Made by a program: the position numbers and the translations under genes | Source: Megascapheus bottae | Taxonomy: Eukaryota; Chordata; Mammalia; Rodentia; Geomyidae | Assembly: GCA_024803745.1 (NCBI GenBank) | Contig: JANJXV010000025.1 | Span: 15,518,341-15,582,340 of the forward strand | Length of the DNA: 64,000 nucleotides | Reading direction: 5' to 3' | Notes under the pieces: model-generated | Seen by the model: only the letters and a program-made list of their open reading frames with translations | Database searches by the model: none | What the model was told of the DNA's origin: nothing | Shown here: in pieces, positions 14,001 through 29,052 of the stretch | How positions within the stretch are numbered: position 1 is the stretch's first letter | Layout: the number at the start of each line of letters is the position of its first letter

Positions 14001-17000
14001 CCATTACTGTAATAGGTAGATTTCCTAGTAAATTAAAGAATTCTATTATGAATTATAAAGCAAACAGTCTTCAGTTTGCCTTTATGAAGCTTCAAATTTC
14101 AAAATGCTATTCAGGACAGTGGTCTAGAGGGGTCTCTGCACAGGTAAAACAATCAAAGGATATGAGAAGAAATGCAAGCAGGTATCTCTATCAAGTTCCA
14201 AATAAATCATTTTCCCTCCTCCCCCAAAAGTACATGTTATTGCCTTTTACAAGTTTCAATTCCATTGCTCTTGCAAAACTAGTAGAGTCCAAAAATGTGA
14301 CCCTCACGAAGGCATTGAACTATGGTTATTTTCTAATGAACACCAAGTACTCAGCATGGCATTTCCACAAGAAAACATTCCAATACTCACTGGATAAACA
14401 GATGACTACAGAAAGTAGAGAAAGAGAATGATGGAACAGGAGGAACATGAATTACATTTCCATATTTTTCCAGAATAGCACACCATCAAATGGACTCCAC
14501 TAAGAGGACAAACATGGGCAAAAGCTAATTTGTAGGTAGTGGAAGAGAATTAACCATGCATACCCACCAGGCTTGATGTCCTTGTAAATAAAGTTTTCCA
14601 AGCCATAGATGAGCTCCCCTGAGCGTGCGCCTGCATCCGCATGGCAGCAATAACCAAAATGCAAAGCATTTAAAAGACTTCTTAAATTTTGCAGTTAATA
14701 TGTGCCTGAGCTTAAGTCCAAAGAATTATAAAGCATCAACTGAAATTCAATGACTCCAAAAACATTTATTTCTAAGGAAATATTCATAGGCATGCCATTT
14801 TTATTCTTTCAGCAGATAATTTTATGATATTAAAACAAAAATTCTTAATAATTAGTTAAAACAATCATTTCAAATTAGACAAGGAAGGCAAATATTTATT
14901 GTTACTATCTCATTGAAATTTTTGACATAAATAAAAATTAGACTTTTATTTTTGCCTTTCATTTTGGTAATTTTCTGAAATTTACTGTGATATTTCTTAC
15001 TAAATTTAGAGTTGGATGAAATGTTATCTTACTTTAGTGTGATCTGTTTCTTAGATATAGGTGTCTAAATCCTTTTTATCCATTCCTGTTAATGATGCTC
15101 AACAGCATCATCTCTAACATCCTCCCCAAGTCTAGACTCACAGAGATACTACCAAAATTTTAACATCTCTAAATCAATCCCTCTCTGGATTTTTAAAGAG
15201 AGAAAAAGAGGAACATTTACTGACTATACCACTGATTTCAGATTACAGGTCACTACTGCATTGTTAAGAATGCAGGATCTAGAGCCAAACTGGGTTCAAC
15301 TTCTTGGCTTTCCCATTTTTTAGCTCTGTGACCTAGGATGAAGTCACACAGAAATGACAGTACATTATATACAGAGGGCTAACTAATAAGCGAGTTGACT
15401 CAAATGAAGCATTTTGGAGAATTACTAGCAAAGGGTAAATGCTAAATAAGTGGGTGCTACGACTATCATTATCTTCATCATTGGGACACTGAAATCTCTT
15501 AAAACTGACCTAAACTTATTGTTTCCCAACCTCACATCAAACTATATCACTTCCTAAACATCACCTGTTCCTCATGGATGTGCTACTTTCCCATCTGTTC
15601 TGTGCCCTCTACTCAGCATGCCCTGTCTTTTCTGCCTCCTTTATATGACTTCACACTGTCTTCCTTGATCTTTTTGCCTGAACACATTTGAATTCATTCT
15701 CAACCCCTTTAACATTCTATGTGCACTCTTTGAGAGGACTCCAGTTAGATTAATAGCTATCCAAAAAATGAAAATGTATCATGCCTTTCTTATAGATCAC
15801 TGAAAATACTAAAATACTTCTGAGCAATAATAAGTCATTTCCACTCAAAAGTCAACTCTGGAAGAAAAAAATATGGATTATATATAATATGAATTGTAAA
15901 TGTGAAACTGTACATTATACCAACATATCTAACTATCTATCACTATGGCTACTGGTGAATGTACAAAATTATAGGTACTAAGAAAATGTTTTAATTTGAG
16001 ATCTCAAATAATGAAATTCTCCAAGCTTTCTTCTCACATTGGTAGCACTCTTTCTACCTTCATGTACTAACCAAAACTGTAACAAAACTACTTAACTACT
16101 TTTTTTTTTGGTTGGCCAAGGGGCTTGAACTCTGGGCCTGGGCACTGTCACTGAGCTCTTCAGCTCAAGGCTAGCGCTCTATCACACTAAGCCATAGGGC
16201 CACTTCTGGTTTTCTGGTGGTTAACTGGAGATAATAGGCTCTGAATGGTGATCCTCAGATCTCAGCCTCCTGAGTAACTAGGATTACAAGCATAAGCCAC
16301 CACTGCCTGGTTTGAACTATTTTTTAAAAACCTATGACTTGCTTTATTTTCACACAAAAGCAATGCAAATAAAGAAAAATGATTCCCTAACAATACAGGT
16401 AATTAAGATGTAGTAAAGAGGCAAAATATTCTTAATTGTAAAAGAGAAAGGAAAAAAATTAGGCTTTTAAAAAATTTCTACCAGCATAGAAGCCTCTGTA
16501 TTAGCAACCCTTTTAGAATAATAGGACACATAGGAAAAAAATATACTGGGCACAAAAAGTCTTAGAATCAATGATAAAGGATCTTAATAAGGACTGTTCT
16601 GTTTTTGTGTTTTTTTTCCTTTTAAGGCAAGAGGTCACTTTGTTGCCTAGGCTGGCTGGAATTACTGGGCTTATTCTCGTATCTTAGCCTGTATGATAAC
16701 CAGAGCTGGGACTATACCACCATATCTGATTGAACAAATTATTTTTAAAAGAAGACTTCAAGCCAGGCATAGGAACTGATGCCTGTAATCTAGGCACTTG
16801 GAAGGTTCGAGCAGGAGGGTCAATTTCAAGATTAGCCTAGGCTATGTGGCAAATTTCCAGATCATCTTCAGATACAAAGAGGGGGGGGGTTGTAGGGTTG
16901 TATTGACTTAGTTAAGTCAGAAGCCTCCACATACAAAACATCATGCATCTAAATAAACCAGTGTCCTTTCCAGCAATGTTCCCCTCATCTTTTAAGAGAG

Positions 17001-20000
17001 AACATCTCCCTTCACTATAAAAATATGCACATATGGGCCAGGAGTTTGGCCTAGTGATAGTGCTTGCCTAGCATGCACAAAGGCCCAGGTTGGATTCCTC
17101 AGTACCATATACATAGAAAAAACCAAAGTGGTACTGTGGCTCAAGTCGTAGAGCTCTAGCCTTGATCAAGTGCAAGGAAAGTACCCAGGACCTGAGTTCA
17201 AGCCCCAGGACTGGCAAAAAAAAAAAAAAAGTATATATGCCACCAAATGAAAAATGAAGAAAAACTATTAACAGCTCCTATTCTCCAGTAGGTAAGGGAT
17301 ATGACTGGGGAAGTCCTTAGCTCCTTATTGCAGTCTACTGCTTTTCATCTCATCCTATGCTTGCACTATTTACAAATGAAACTGTAAGCTCATTTATCAC
17401 CAAATGTATTGTTTAACTGTTTAAAACAAAAAATAAACTTGAAGATGTTGAAACCTAAAGTATATTTTAATCATTTATAGTATGAAGAGAAGTAGCTGGA
17501 ACTAAAATGAGAGCATTTTTCTTAACATCACAATACTATTGTAACATCATTATCCTGCAAGAACACAAGTTAAAATGCACAGAAACTCTTAATAATATTT
17601 GACCAAAACAAAGAGGCTTGCAGGAACCTAAAGAATTTGAAAAGTTTCCTAAAGTAACATAGTAAAAGTGGCTGGTTAATCCAAAATGGGAAAATCCAAA
17701 TGGCAATAAGAAAGAATAATCAAAGGAAAAAAGTAGTCAGTCTTAAACATATGTTATTAAAATATTTATAATCATTATTTTGAGGCAGGATTTTTTTTAA
17801 AGATTCTTTCTTTGGAACTGTAGCTTAAGAAGGTCTATGAATGCATGTTCTTTAATGATATTTAAAAGGATCTAAGATATAGGTACATCCAAATTACATA
17901 AAGTAAGAACTTACTATACCTTTCTCTGCTGCTTTTTGAAGGGCTTCTTCAATTCGTGAAAGTTCTTTCTGTTTAGTGTCCTGCAAAGATTTTTCTTCTT
18001 TTTCAGCATCATATTTGATACCTAAATATACACATATGTGCCATTCACACAATAGAAATAGAATTAGTAAAGAAACAAATAGAAAACTGCAACTTCATGA
18101 TAACTGTTATGCAACCTAAGTTATTTTTTGTAAATCTAAACACATTTCTGCAAAGGATTAGGTTTTTTTAGCTCAAATATAAATTATCCCTATTTAAAGC
18201 CTGTATCAAAAAAAAAAAGACCAAGGAAGAGAAATTATAAGGATAAAAGAAGAAAGGAAATAAGCAGAAAGAAGACAGTCAAAGAGGGAAATAAAAGCAG
18301 GCAAATCGTATCTAAAATATACTAACAGCTAAAAAAATTGAATCACCCAAAACTAATCTCCAAAGAAACAACCATCCCATTAAAAGATGGGCCAAAGACT
18401 TAGAAAAAAATCATACCGGGGCCGGGAGTTTGGCCTAGTGGTAGAGTGCTTGCCTAGCATGCACGAAGACCCGGGTTCAATTCCTCGGTACCATATACAT
18501 AGAAAAAAGCCAGAAATGGTGCTGAGGCTCAAGTGGTAGAGCTCTAGCCTTGAGAAAGTCCAAGGACAGTGCTCAGGCCCTGAACTCAAGCTCAGGACTG
18601 GCAAAAAAAAAAAAAAAAAGAAAAAAATCATACTAAGTGAAGTAGGCCAGACTCAAAGGAACATAGGCTCAATGGTTTCCCTCAGCTGTCATACTTAGTA
18701 TAAACCTTGGACTCTCCTAGCAGAGGTTTACAATAGGGCAAAACCTAGATACATAAGGCCATATAGAATGAGGCTAAATGAAAGGACCTCCAAGATATAG
18801 AAACAAGAGCCATATAAGGTGTGACTGTTGTTCTTAATGTACTGTTATTTCTCATCTTACCTTGTTATCTGATATACTGTATATATGTTTATCTGTTTAT
18901 TTGAAATAGGATAGGGAAGGGGGGAAAACAAGATGATGGGAGGGGTTGGGGGAGGGAAATGGGGACAAAATCATGAGAAGGGGTAGCAATGATTGTTAAG
19001 AAATATACCTTCTATCTGGTGAATATAATGTAACCTTCTATTAAGTACAATAAAAAAGGGGGGGCAGGAGTTTGGCCTAGTGGTAGAGTGCTTGCTTAGC
19101 ATGCATGAAGACCTGGGTTCGATTCCTCGGTACCACATACTTAGAAAAAAAAAAAGCCAGAAGTGGTGCTGAGGCTCAAGTGGTAGAGTTCTAGCCTTGA
19201 GAAAAATCCAAGGACAGTCCTCAGGCCCTGAGCTTAAGCCCAGGACTGGCGGGGGGGGGGGGGGGGGGGGGGCGGAGAAGAGCTGGGAAATCCAGCTGAG
19301 TCTTAGACTCAGTAGCTGTAAAGGCTGCAAGGGGACAGTCGAGGGGTAATAAGGCTTGACTTTAGAAAGATGAAAGACAACATTTAAGGCTGATATATCA
19401 AATAACAGAGGTTTAGCTATGCAATTATTTGAAAGCAATAAAAATGTAAAATAATAAACAAAAAAGTAAGGCAAAAAACGTATCACAGTACTGTTACTAT
19501 ATTCGAGTGACAATATTTTTACTATAAAAATGATGCTATGTCCTCTACCACCTAGTATTAATATAGACCTTCAGAAAGAAATTCAGCATATGTGCCAACA
19601 ATTACAATAAATATATATATATACACCCTTTATATATCTAGTACTACCACTACTATTAAAGTACCCTAAAGAAATATATGAAGTATTTATAGAGCTCACT
19701 AAGTATAAAAAAACACAGAGAAAACCCATAATAGAGTATGTGAAACATGGATAATAAAATGTACAATAAAAAGGTCAATGTTGCATACATAATATAGTAA
19801 TTGCTACTGAAAGACTATATTGTTACGCTAAAGACTAGTAAGCAAAATGCAAAAAGAGGTTGATTTGTGTTATAGTTGAGAAATTACACATAATTTTCTC
19901 TGAAATGTCCAGTTTTTGTCATGTTATCCATCTAACTGTAAACATTAATAACTAAAGATATTTTAACATTTTAAACTTCATTAAAATCAAAATCCTGTAA

Positions 20001-23000
20001 TTGCCAGGAGAAATTTTTGTTTCATACTTTTTGAAAGTTCAACTAAAAGCAAAAGCAATAATAGGGAAAAAATTCCAACTGAAATCTGTAAGTTATATCA
20101 TCAATACCTTTTAGACGTATTTTGTTTTTTCCTCAATAGCAAATCTGCTAATGCATCTAGGCTTAAAAGAAAAGGCTTAGAAGCAAAATATTCAGAGATT
20201 AAAGTTTAAAAGGCTAAATTATTCTTTTCATCAACAGAATTATTTCACATATAAGTGTGGCAATATATTCCAGTACACATATGTGAAATGTATGCATGTT
20301 ACATATATGGAAATCATTACTCTAACATTGTCTATCTTATTGAATTAATACTTAAGAACATTTAACCCTGCCAACAACTTATGATGCTACTAAGTGATTA
20401 TAACTTAAAACAACATACTTGCTCCAGGGACAATAAGCAGATATAATCCCTCTAGGGTAGCAACAACGGCTTCTCCATAAAGGTTTTTCCAAGGTATCTT
20501 CAAAGTTAATTTATCTAAAGAAACAAAACTTCAATCTTGCATCCTTATTTCACTTCTCAGGAAAGTACACACATTTCAAATTTTAGTAAAAGTATAACAA
20601 AACTCTCCACATAGTATGTGTATTGTTTCAAAAAAAAGGAGGACTTTGTTTATTTATTTGGTCATGGGGCTTGAATTCTGGGCCTGGGTACTATGTCAGA
20701 GCTCTTCAGCTCAAGGCTAGATAGCACTCTACCATTTGAACCTTAGCACCACTTGCAGACTTCTCTTTTTATCGTATACTTTGAAATGATTAACTGAAAG
20801 AACTATCTGCTCCCTCACCCTTTCCTAATTGAATAACCTTTAGCCTTAAAAGGGTCCTGAAATACAGTTAGCTATTTCATTGTCTTTCACATAAATTATA
20901 AAATGCTTTTAAAAATTTAAGTAAAAGGATAACTCCAAAAATCCAAAAGAATTCTTACCATTTGGAAAATCAAGTTATGCTTGAGCTTACTTAGCCACAC
21001 TGATTTTATAGGTTAGGTATAGTATTATAATCTGAATATAAATTTAACTGATATAAATGCTCCATATATCAAGAGAAGAGATAAAATAAAATATGTTTTG
21101 GATCCTTATATGTAAAGGGTAACTTGTAATTTTATAAGTAACCCTAGAGAAGTTATTGAATCCTTTTGAGATATTAAAAACAGAACAAATGAATTTTGAG
21201 TCATCATAAAACCTCCTTCAAATCATTGTAAAACTTTTGTTTGCACTTGATTACATTGTTTTATATTCAGTCTAAATAAATATGAATAATGATGAAAAAC
21301 CTCCTTCAAAACATGTCTACTTGCAAGAACAATATAAATAAGGGGTATAAGTATGGCTTAAGAAGTACAGCATTTGTCTGATATGTATGAGACTCCAATT
21401 CAATCCTCAGTACCACAAGAAAAATTAACATTAGAAAATATATGCACTAAAGGGATGGGAGTTTGGCCTAGTGGTAGAGTGCTTGGCTAGCATGCATGAA
21501 GACCCAGATTCGATTCTTTGGTACCACATACACCAAAAAAGCCAGAGCTGGTGCTGTGGATCAAGCACTAGCCTTGAGAAAGCTCTGCACTCTATGACTT
21601 TCAGTTAAAGCATGAAGGGAACACCTTCTACAGCACCACTAATATGACTATCATAGTCTGTCAGCACTGCTTAACAAACAAGAAAATGGTCCATATCATA
21701 CAGATTATCTCAGTGGCACAGAACGTTTATTAGTTAAAGGGATAAAAACATGAAAATATTCCTTTATATCAAAGGGTTAGGTATAACTAATATAAAATGC
21801 ACCTAACACTTGTACACTTATAATTGCTACAACATGCCAGAATACTGAAAGGCAAAGCCCTATAAATTCACAAAGCTAAATGCAGAAGGAAAACAATCTA
21901 GAACAAGAGGCAAGATAAAGGATGTAGTCTAATTGAACACTTTTTAGTAAGGACATAGGATTGCACTAATATACAACTTTTAAATAAAAATCATGAACAT
22001 GATTAGCTGGGAGAAGTTTGTAGATTAAACTTCCTACTAAAATATTTCTTTAGCAAAGACATATGCATAGTTACAGATGGTCCTAGTGTAAGAGTTTAGC
22101 TGCTAAAGAAGACTTTGTACTTACCAAAACATATCCTCTGTACCAAACTGCTGCATAATATATCAAGTGAAAATGATTGAACAAAATGTGATGGAAGCAA
22201 GCTCTGTTTAAAAATATTCAATAGACATATAGAAAAGGCATACAAAACCATCATTTTTACACAGTAGAAACAAAGCCTGAAGATTGATTCAAATATGCTT
22301 CTATTTAGAGAATAAGTTTATCTTTTTGCCAAAAAAATTATGTTTATATATTATGTATTAACCTTAAAACACTAAATTAACAACACAAAAATCTCTTTCG
22401 TGAAAGTGACGAAAGATTTCTTAGATTGACAAAGACACACAAACAAAAAAACTAAAAGGACTAAAAGTAAAGAATAAATACTCAAGTGAAGAGTTAAAAT
22501 ACTTACCAATCTGTCCAGCCTTGACTTTGTAAGGAACATTCAATTCACTCTTCAGAAAAAAGAAAACATTCAAAGGACATTTTAAATTAATAAGCACCTC
22601 AAAAACACACTTATGTATCATCATTTAAATGCACTTACCTCTAAAGAAAAAAAACTAATTTTCCATATGTGAATAACTAATGAAGAATGTATTTTATTGC
22701 TAAAATGTTATCAAGTTCTGACTTTGCATAAAGAATTGACTAGAGAAGGAAATTATAAACAGGAAAAATGGAAATAAATTTACAAAGAAAGTAATCAGAT
22801 AAAATGGTTACTTGTTTTAATAAATCCAATTATTTCAAATAAATCAAACTATTTCAGGAACTTAGACATTTTGTCTGAAATTCTAGGATAGGAAAAAGCA
22901 GAGTCCTTTCACATGAACTAGGTGAAATAATAAATGTACAATTCCTTGTTAAGTAACAAATTAAATAAATAAAAAGTAGTCCCCCTACCATTTTCTGAAT

Positions 23001-23796
23001 TATCATTTTCTTTAGATAAGTTACAGACTCATGCCAAACGATAAATTTTCACTAATCCAGATTCCAAACCACACAAATTCACAAATTCATGTGACTTTTT
23101 TATTCAGAATACTAAACAGACATTGCTACTATAAAAATTACCTAACTCTATAATTATTAAAATTGAACCAGTCAGCACAGATATTTTGTGTTATCTTAAA
23201 ATACATGAATACTCCGTAAAAACTGGCCACTGACAGATAGTACTTTGGTTACAACTAACTAAAATAATCGATTTACCTGATTCATCAATCATCTGATTAC
23301 TCAAGCAGTCTAGGTAAACAGCAGTTGTGGACAAAGTCTCTTTTATAAAGACCAGAAAGTAAAATCTTCATTGCCAGTAAGAAACTAGATTGGCTCTCAT
23401 AGAAAACAAAAAATAAGTCCAAAAGAATTCATCTTTACAGGATACAAACCATCAATTGTACACTTTTAAAAATGTGGTCTTGGCAATGACAGATGCTGGC
23501 GGGGTTGTGGAGAAAAAGGAACCCTACTGCACTACTGGCAGGATTGTAAACTAGTTCAGCCACTCTGGAAAGCAGTGTGGAGGTTTCTTAAAGAATTGAA
23601 AATTGACTTTCCCTACGATCCCGCCATACCACTTCTGGGCATCTAACCTGAACACTATTACCCAAGATATGATAAGGACACCTGCTCAGCTATGTTTATC
23701 TCTTCACTATTCACAATAGCCAGGCAATGGAAACAATCCAGATGCCCTACTGTAGATGAATGGATACAGAAAACGTGGTGTGTGTGTATATATATA

Positions 23797-23831
<35 letters not shown>

Positions 23832-24735
23832 ACACAATGGAATTCTACATAGCCAACAGACAAGATAAACTAATGGCATTTGCAAGGAAGTGGATGAATC
23901 TAGAGCAAATCATGTTGAATGAGACAAATCAAGACCAAAGGAACAAAAGGCACATGGTACCCTTAATATGTGCCTATTAGATTCAAACAGTACAAGAGCG
24001 AGGACTCAATATTTGCATACCCAATGCTATGGACATGGTACGGGAAATATAAACACAACTACATAGACATAAAAACTTATGATTCTATAGACATAAAATT
24101 TTATTACATAGATTAATATGTATCTATGATATACAAACGCTTAGCCTAATTTTGATTGTTCTAAAAACTAAGTGCCAATGATTGTATATAGATATTCCCT
24201 TCTTGAATACTTGTTTAACATGTCATTTGAAATATGATATAAAAATTAATGTTAATAAATTCTTTAATTAAAAAAAAAATGTGGGGCTGGGAGTTTGACC
24301 TAGTGGTAGCGTGCTTGCCTAGCATGCACGAATACCCAGGTTCGATTCCTCGGTACCACATACATAGAAAAAAAGCCGGAAGTGGTGCTGAGGCTCAAGT
24401 AGTAGGCCTTGAGAAAACTCAAGGACAGTGCTCAGGCCCTGAACTCAAGTCCAGGACTGATCCCCCCGCTTCTCCACCCCAAAAAAATGTGCTCTCATGT
24501 TCATTTTTACTCTTCTGAAGTAAGTTTCACACCAAATGTACAGAAAATAACAAAGTAAAGTCTTATCATCTGGTAAAACTGGGAAAAGAGGCTAGTTTGA
24601 GTTGATGGAAAATTACAGAATATTTTATGACATGTAACTATAAGCAAACTTTAACACAGCACAGGGTTCAATTTGTCTTCTAGTATCTAATATATATATA
24701 TATATATATATATCTACACACATATATATCCTGTA

Positions 24736-24769
<34 letters not shown>

Positions 24770-27700
24770 CCTGTTTTCACAACTCTACTTCTCATTTTAT
24801 TTTAAATACTTGCATGACTTGAGAAAAAGCAGCTTTATCTCACTGTCTTATCAATGGACTCCTAAATTTTAAGTTTGTAGATTAAAATTTTTAAAGCTGT
24901 GGAAAGCTGTATAAATAAAGAAGAAAACAGCTATTCAGGATACCTACTATGTGCCAAGCTCTCTTCTCATCATATCCAGTCCACAAAGACACAGATCTGA
25001 TATGTTATATTATATGGCTATTGGTCCTTACAAGTTAATTAAACTGTTGGTCAAAGATACTAAGAAACTAGAAATTTCTTACTTTTTTTTTACTTTCACA
25101 ATATGAAAAGTTAACCTTCAGTCACTTCATAAATTCAAGTTTACCTCAGTAAGCTAAATATAAACATAATGGAGGATAAATAAGCACTGTTTTGTTTTTA
25201 GCACAATAGTAAACACTGCAAATTACTACAGCTAAAGTAAAACCTTCTAGTCTACCCCTCAATATACTTCTCAATATTATCATAATACTATAAAGCTAAA
25301 CTCTCAATATATTATTTTCAAAAATTCAATTGCTCATTAATTAAGGCTTTGTTTAATGAAAAACATCTAAAGGAAATTCTGAAGAATAAATTTTTGTATA
25401 AGAAAACTGTATAGTACAAAGTTATACAGTTAAATTAAGTAATAGAAAAACAAGGCGTTCCTGTGGAAAATATTTAAATACAGTAATCCTTTTTTGAATG
25501 ACTCCTCTTTATCTGGTACCTGGGACTAGATGCTTAGTTAGTAAAGGTTTCTAAGAGCTTACCAAATTGACTGACTTATTAGGATAGTTTATTTATTAAA
25601 AAAAAACTTACCAGAGCATTTTCTTTTATCTGTAGATTATCTAAAGCCACATTACCTGCATAAAAATATAAAAATAAAACATTAATACCAATTCGTCTAA
25701 TCCACCATAATGAGAATCCACCAAATATTGAGAATACCTAAGGAGGTACAGGAGTCAGCAAGAAGGCACAAATCCTCCTACATCTGCACATATGTAAGAA
25801 ACACATGGGTAAATGTTCCCAGAAAATCAATTTTTTTCTGAAGTTTTAAGAATGTCCAGAACAGGTGCAATTTTAAAATTATAAATACACCATGCAAGTT
25901 CACAGCAGCAACAAAAAACAAATGAAACATCTTAATACCCATACAGTTTGGGGGGGGGCATATTTTTATTTTATCACTTCTGGGGCTTGAACTCAGGACC
26001 TAGCTTTTTCTGTTCAAGGCTAGTGCTTTACCACTTTGAGCCATATCTCCATTCATGGTTTGCTGGTGGTTAATTAAAGATAAAAGTCTCACGGACTTTC
26101 CTGCCTGGTCTGGCTTCAAACTTAGATCCTCAGATCGCAGCCTCCCGAGTAGCTAGGATTACAGGCATAAGCCACCAGAACTTGGCATAAAATTTTCTAT
26201 GCACAAAATATATTTCTATGTTCAAAATATATTGATGAAAACTATAATTTTTTAAAAAAGAGAAGCAAACTCTCAGCTTACTTTTAATTATATTCTAAAA
26301 TTTATGTGCCAGTGACTGCATACAGAGATTCCCTTCTTGAATACTTGTTAAACATGACATTTGAAATATGATGTAAAAATCAGTGTTAATAAAATCTTTA
26401 AATAAATAAAAAAGAGAGAAGCAGCCAGGTACTGGTGGTTCACATCTATAATCCTAGCTAGGCAGGAGCTGAGATCTGAGAATTGTGGTTCAAAGTAAGC
26501 CCAGGCATGAAAGTCTGTGAGACTCTTATCTCCAATTAGGCACCCGAAAACCAGAAGTAGCACCGTGGCTCAAATGGTAGAGAGCTAGCCTTGAGCTGAT
26601 CATCTCAGGGGCAGTGCCCAGGCCCAGTATATTATCCTTAAGCAAAAGAAACTCAGTTACAGTACCCAGGTACAGCTCAAGCCCCAGGGCTGGCAATAAA
26701 TAAATAAACAAAGTTTTAAAAGAAAAAAAAATGAGAATAGGGGCCGGGAGTTTGGTCTAGAGGTAGAGTGCTTGCCTAGCATGCACTAAGACCAGGGTTT
26801 GACTCCTCAGTACCACATACATAGAAAAAACTGGAAGTGGTGCTGAGGCTCAAGTGGTAGAGCTCTAGCCTTGAGAAAGTACAAGGACAGTGCTCAGGCC
26901 CTGAGCTTAAGCCCAGGACTGGCAAAAAAAAAAAAGAGAGAGAGAGAGAGAGTTGCTAAGTTACAGAAAACAACCAACTTTCTGTACATTTATACATAAA
27001 AAAATAGAACTAGTATATAATGGGACAAACCTGCCAATATCCAAGAATGATTTTTAAACCCATAGTGGTGGTCATAAAATGAGCATTAGAAATACAGTGC
27101 TGCTCAAAAATATCCAACCAGACATAATCTCCCCAAACTTCCAAACAAGCTTAGGCTATAACTTTGTTACCTGTAGTTAACATTTAACTTTATATAAGTC
27201 CCTAGCCTAATTATAAACTCCTTACCTAATGTCCGCACAGTGCATTATCAGTAAATATTGACTTAATTGATTTGGAATGCAAAAAATGGAGGTAAGGAGG
27301 TTAGAAACAAGTAAAATAAGGACATAAATTTAAGGGGGCACTGTATGCATGCCTGAAATTACCAGCTACTCTGGAGGCAGAGGCAAGAAAATCAACTTTG
27401 AGGCCAGTCAAGAAAAAGTTAGGGAACGCTATCTTCAAAGAAAGGATTGAAGTCAGGTGCAGTAGCTCACACCTGTAATCCTAGCTACTCAGGAGGCTGA
27501 GATCTGAGGATCATGTTTCAAAGCCAGCCCAGGCACTAAAGTGATTAACAGGAAGTGGTACTGTGGCTCAAGGGGTAGGGCAGTAGCCTTGAGCTTAAGA
27601 GCTCAGGGACAGTGCCCAGGCCCAGAGTTCAAGCCCCATGACCTACAAAAAACAAAAACAAAACAAAGGACTGAGGTGTGGCTCAAGTGGCAGAACACTT

Positions 27701-29013
27701 GGCTAGCATGTATGAGGGACTAATTCAACCCCCAGCACTTTAACTAGAAAAAAATGGGGGAGGAGGACAAAATATGAATTTGTATTTCCATTATTATTTC
27801 AAAAAACATTTTCAGATCTATTTCATTATAAGACCCTCAAAGCCTCTTGGACAAAAGGAAGGAGACATATATTAAGAAAAAGGAAGTGAGACTTCCTGAG
27901 GCTAAATGACTAGTGTGAGAGTACTATAGCAACCTAGCAAAATGTAGAGTCAACACTCAAATCTTCTGATGCTCAATTCTGTGTTCAGAACACCAAACAG
28001 TAGAACTGAATGGGTACAAGATTTAATTCAGGTTGTAACTCTAATTGCTTTGGGAAAAGTATTAGGCTAAACTCTGAGAGGCCTATGTACTGTAGGGTAC
28101 TTTTGATTTAATCTCTGCATTTTACAAGATGCGAAAAATGAAAAGGGTAAGTAAAATTAATTCAACAAGAACATAAGGGAATAGAGTGAGGGGCTATGTT
28201 AAGAAAACATCAGGAAGAGTTGAGGGTCTATGTTAGGAGCCCTCGCTGAAGAAAGGACAGTGACACAGGGGAAAAAAAGAATGCGTACACAGAAGATGAC
28301 ATTGCAAATTGGCTATTCTTTTCAATGGAGAAGAAATTCACAAGTTATGTTTTAACACTATTCTGGGACCCTACAGACATTCAAATGCCATTCTTCTTCA
28401 CTTTATACATGAAAAAATTGAAGCCTAAAGAGATGAGATGATTTATCCAAGGTTATACAAGTACTTTGCAACAGTACTAAGAATAGAGTCCATGTCTCCT
28501 GACTGCCTGGTCAATGTTCTTAATATAAAATATAAAGGTTAATCCAAAGCTGTGATTAAAAGAAGAAGCAGCAACAAACAAAAAGGTCATGCCCTAATCC
28601 ACCAGTACAGTGTGAAGCACAGAAAAAAAAAATATACATATATAGCTATGCATTTTTATGTGTTCATTACATAAGCTTTCATCACTTATTTGAAAAGTAT
28701 ATCAGAATGTTCAGACACACTCATCTTTGAATGAAATGAGCTCAAGTAAATTACTAAGCTGTTATTTCAGTTATTTTATTTATTTCATATTACTGGGGTT
28801 CATATTTGGGGCAGAGTCACTTACTGCCAGACCCTTCTTTGCAGTAGGATCATATCTTATATTCACTGCAGCTATTTATGCTCCCCTACACTGCTGAGGT
28901 GACAGCCAATTGCTGGCCCCCAACTGTGTTCCCCCAATCTCTGCCTCCCAAGCAGCTATGATTGAATAGGCTTGAGCCACCTGACTACTAAACCATTTTT
29001 AGATACATGCCAT

Positions 29014-29052
<39 letters not shown>

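Noticed and set aside
13991..14431. 146-codon plus-strand frame in a VPS13C intron
   Set aside because: AT-rich, no family resemblance, no promoter or splice support; a chance opening.
18971..19513. 180-codon minus-strand frame with a Pro-rich stretch
   Set aside because: It runs through a reverse IDL-Geo copy, the poly-G tail (read as Pro) and L1 sequence. The LSSGPE/CPW-like text recurs wherever IDL-Geo is read antisense.
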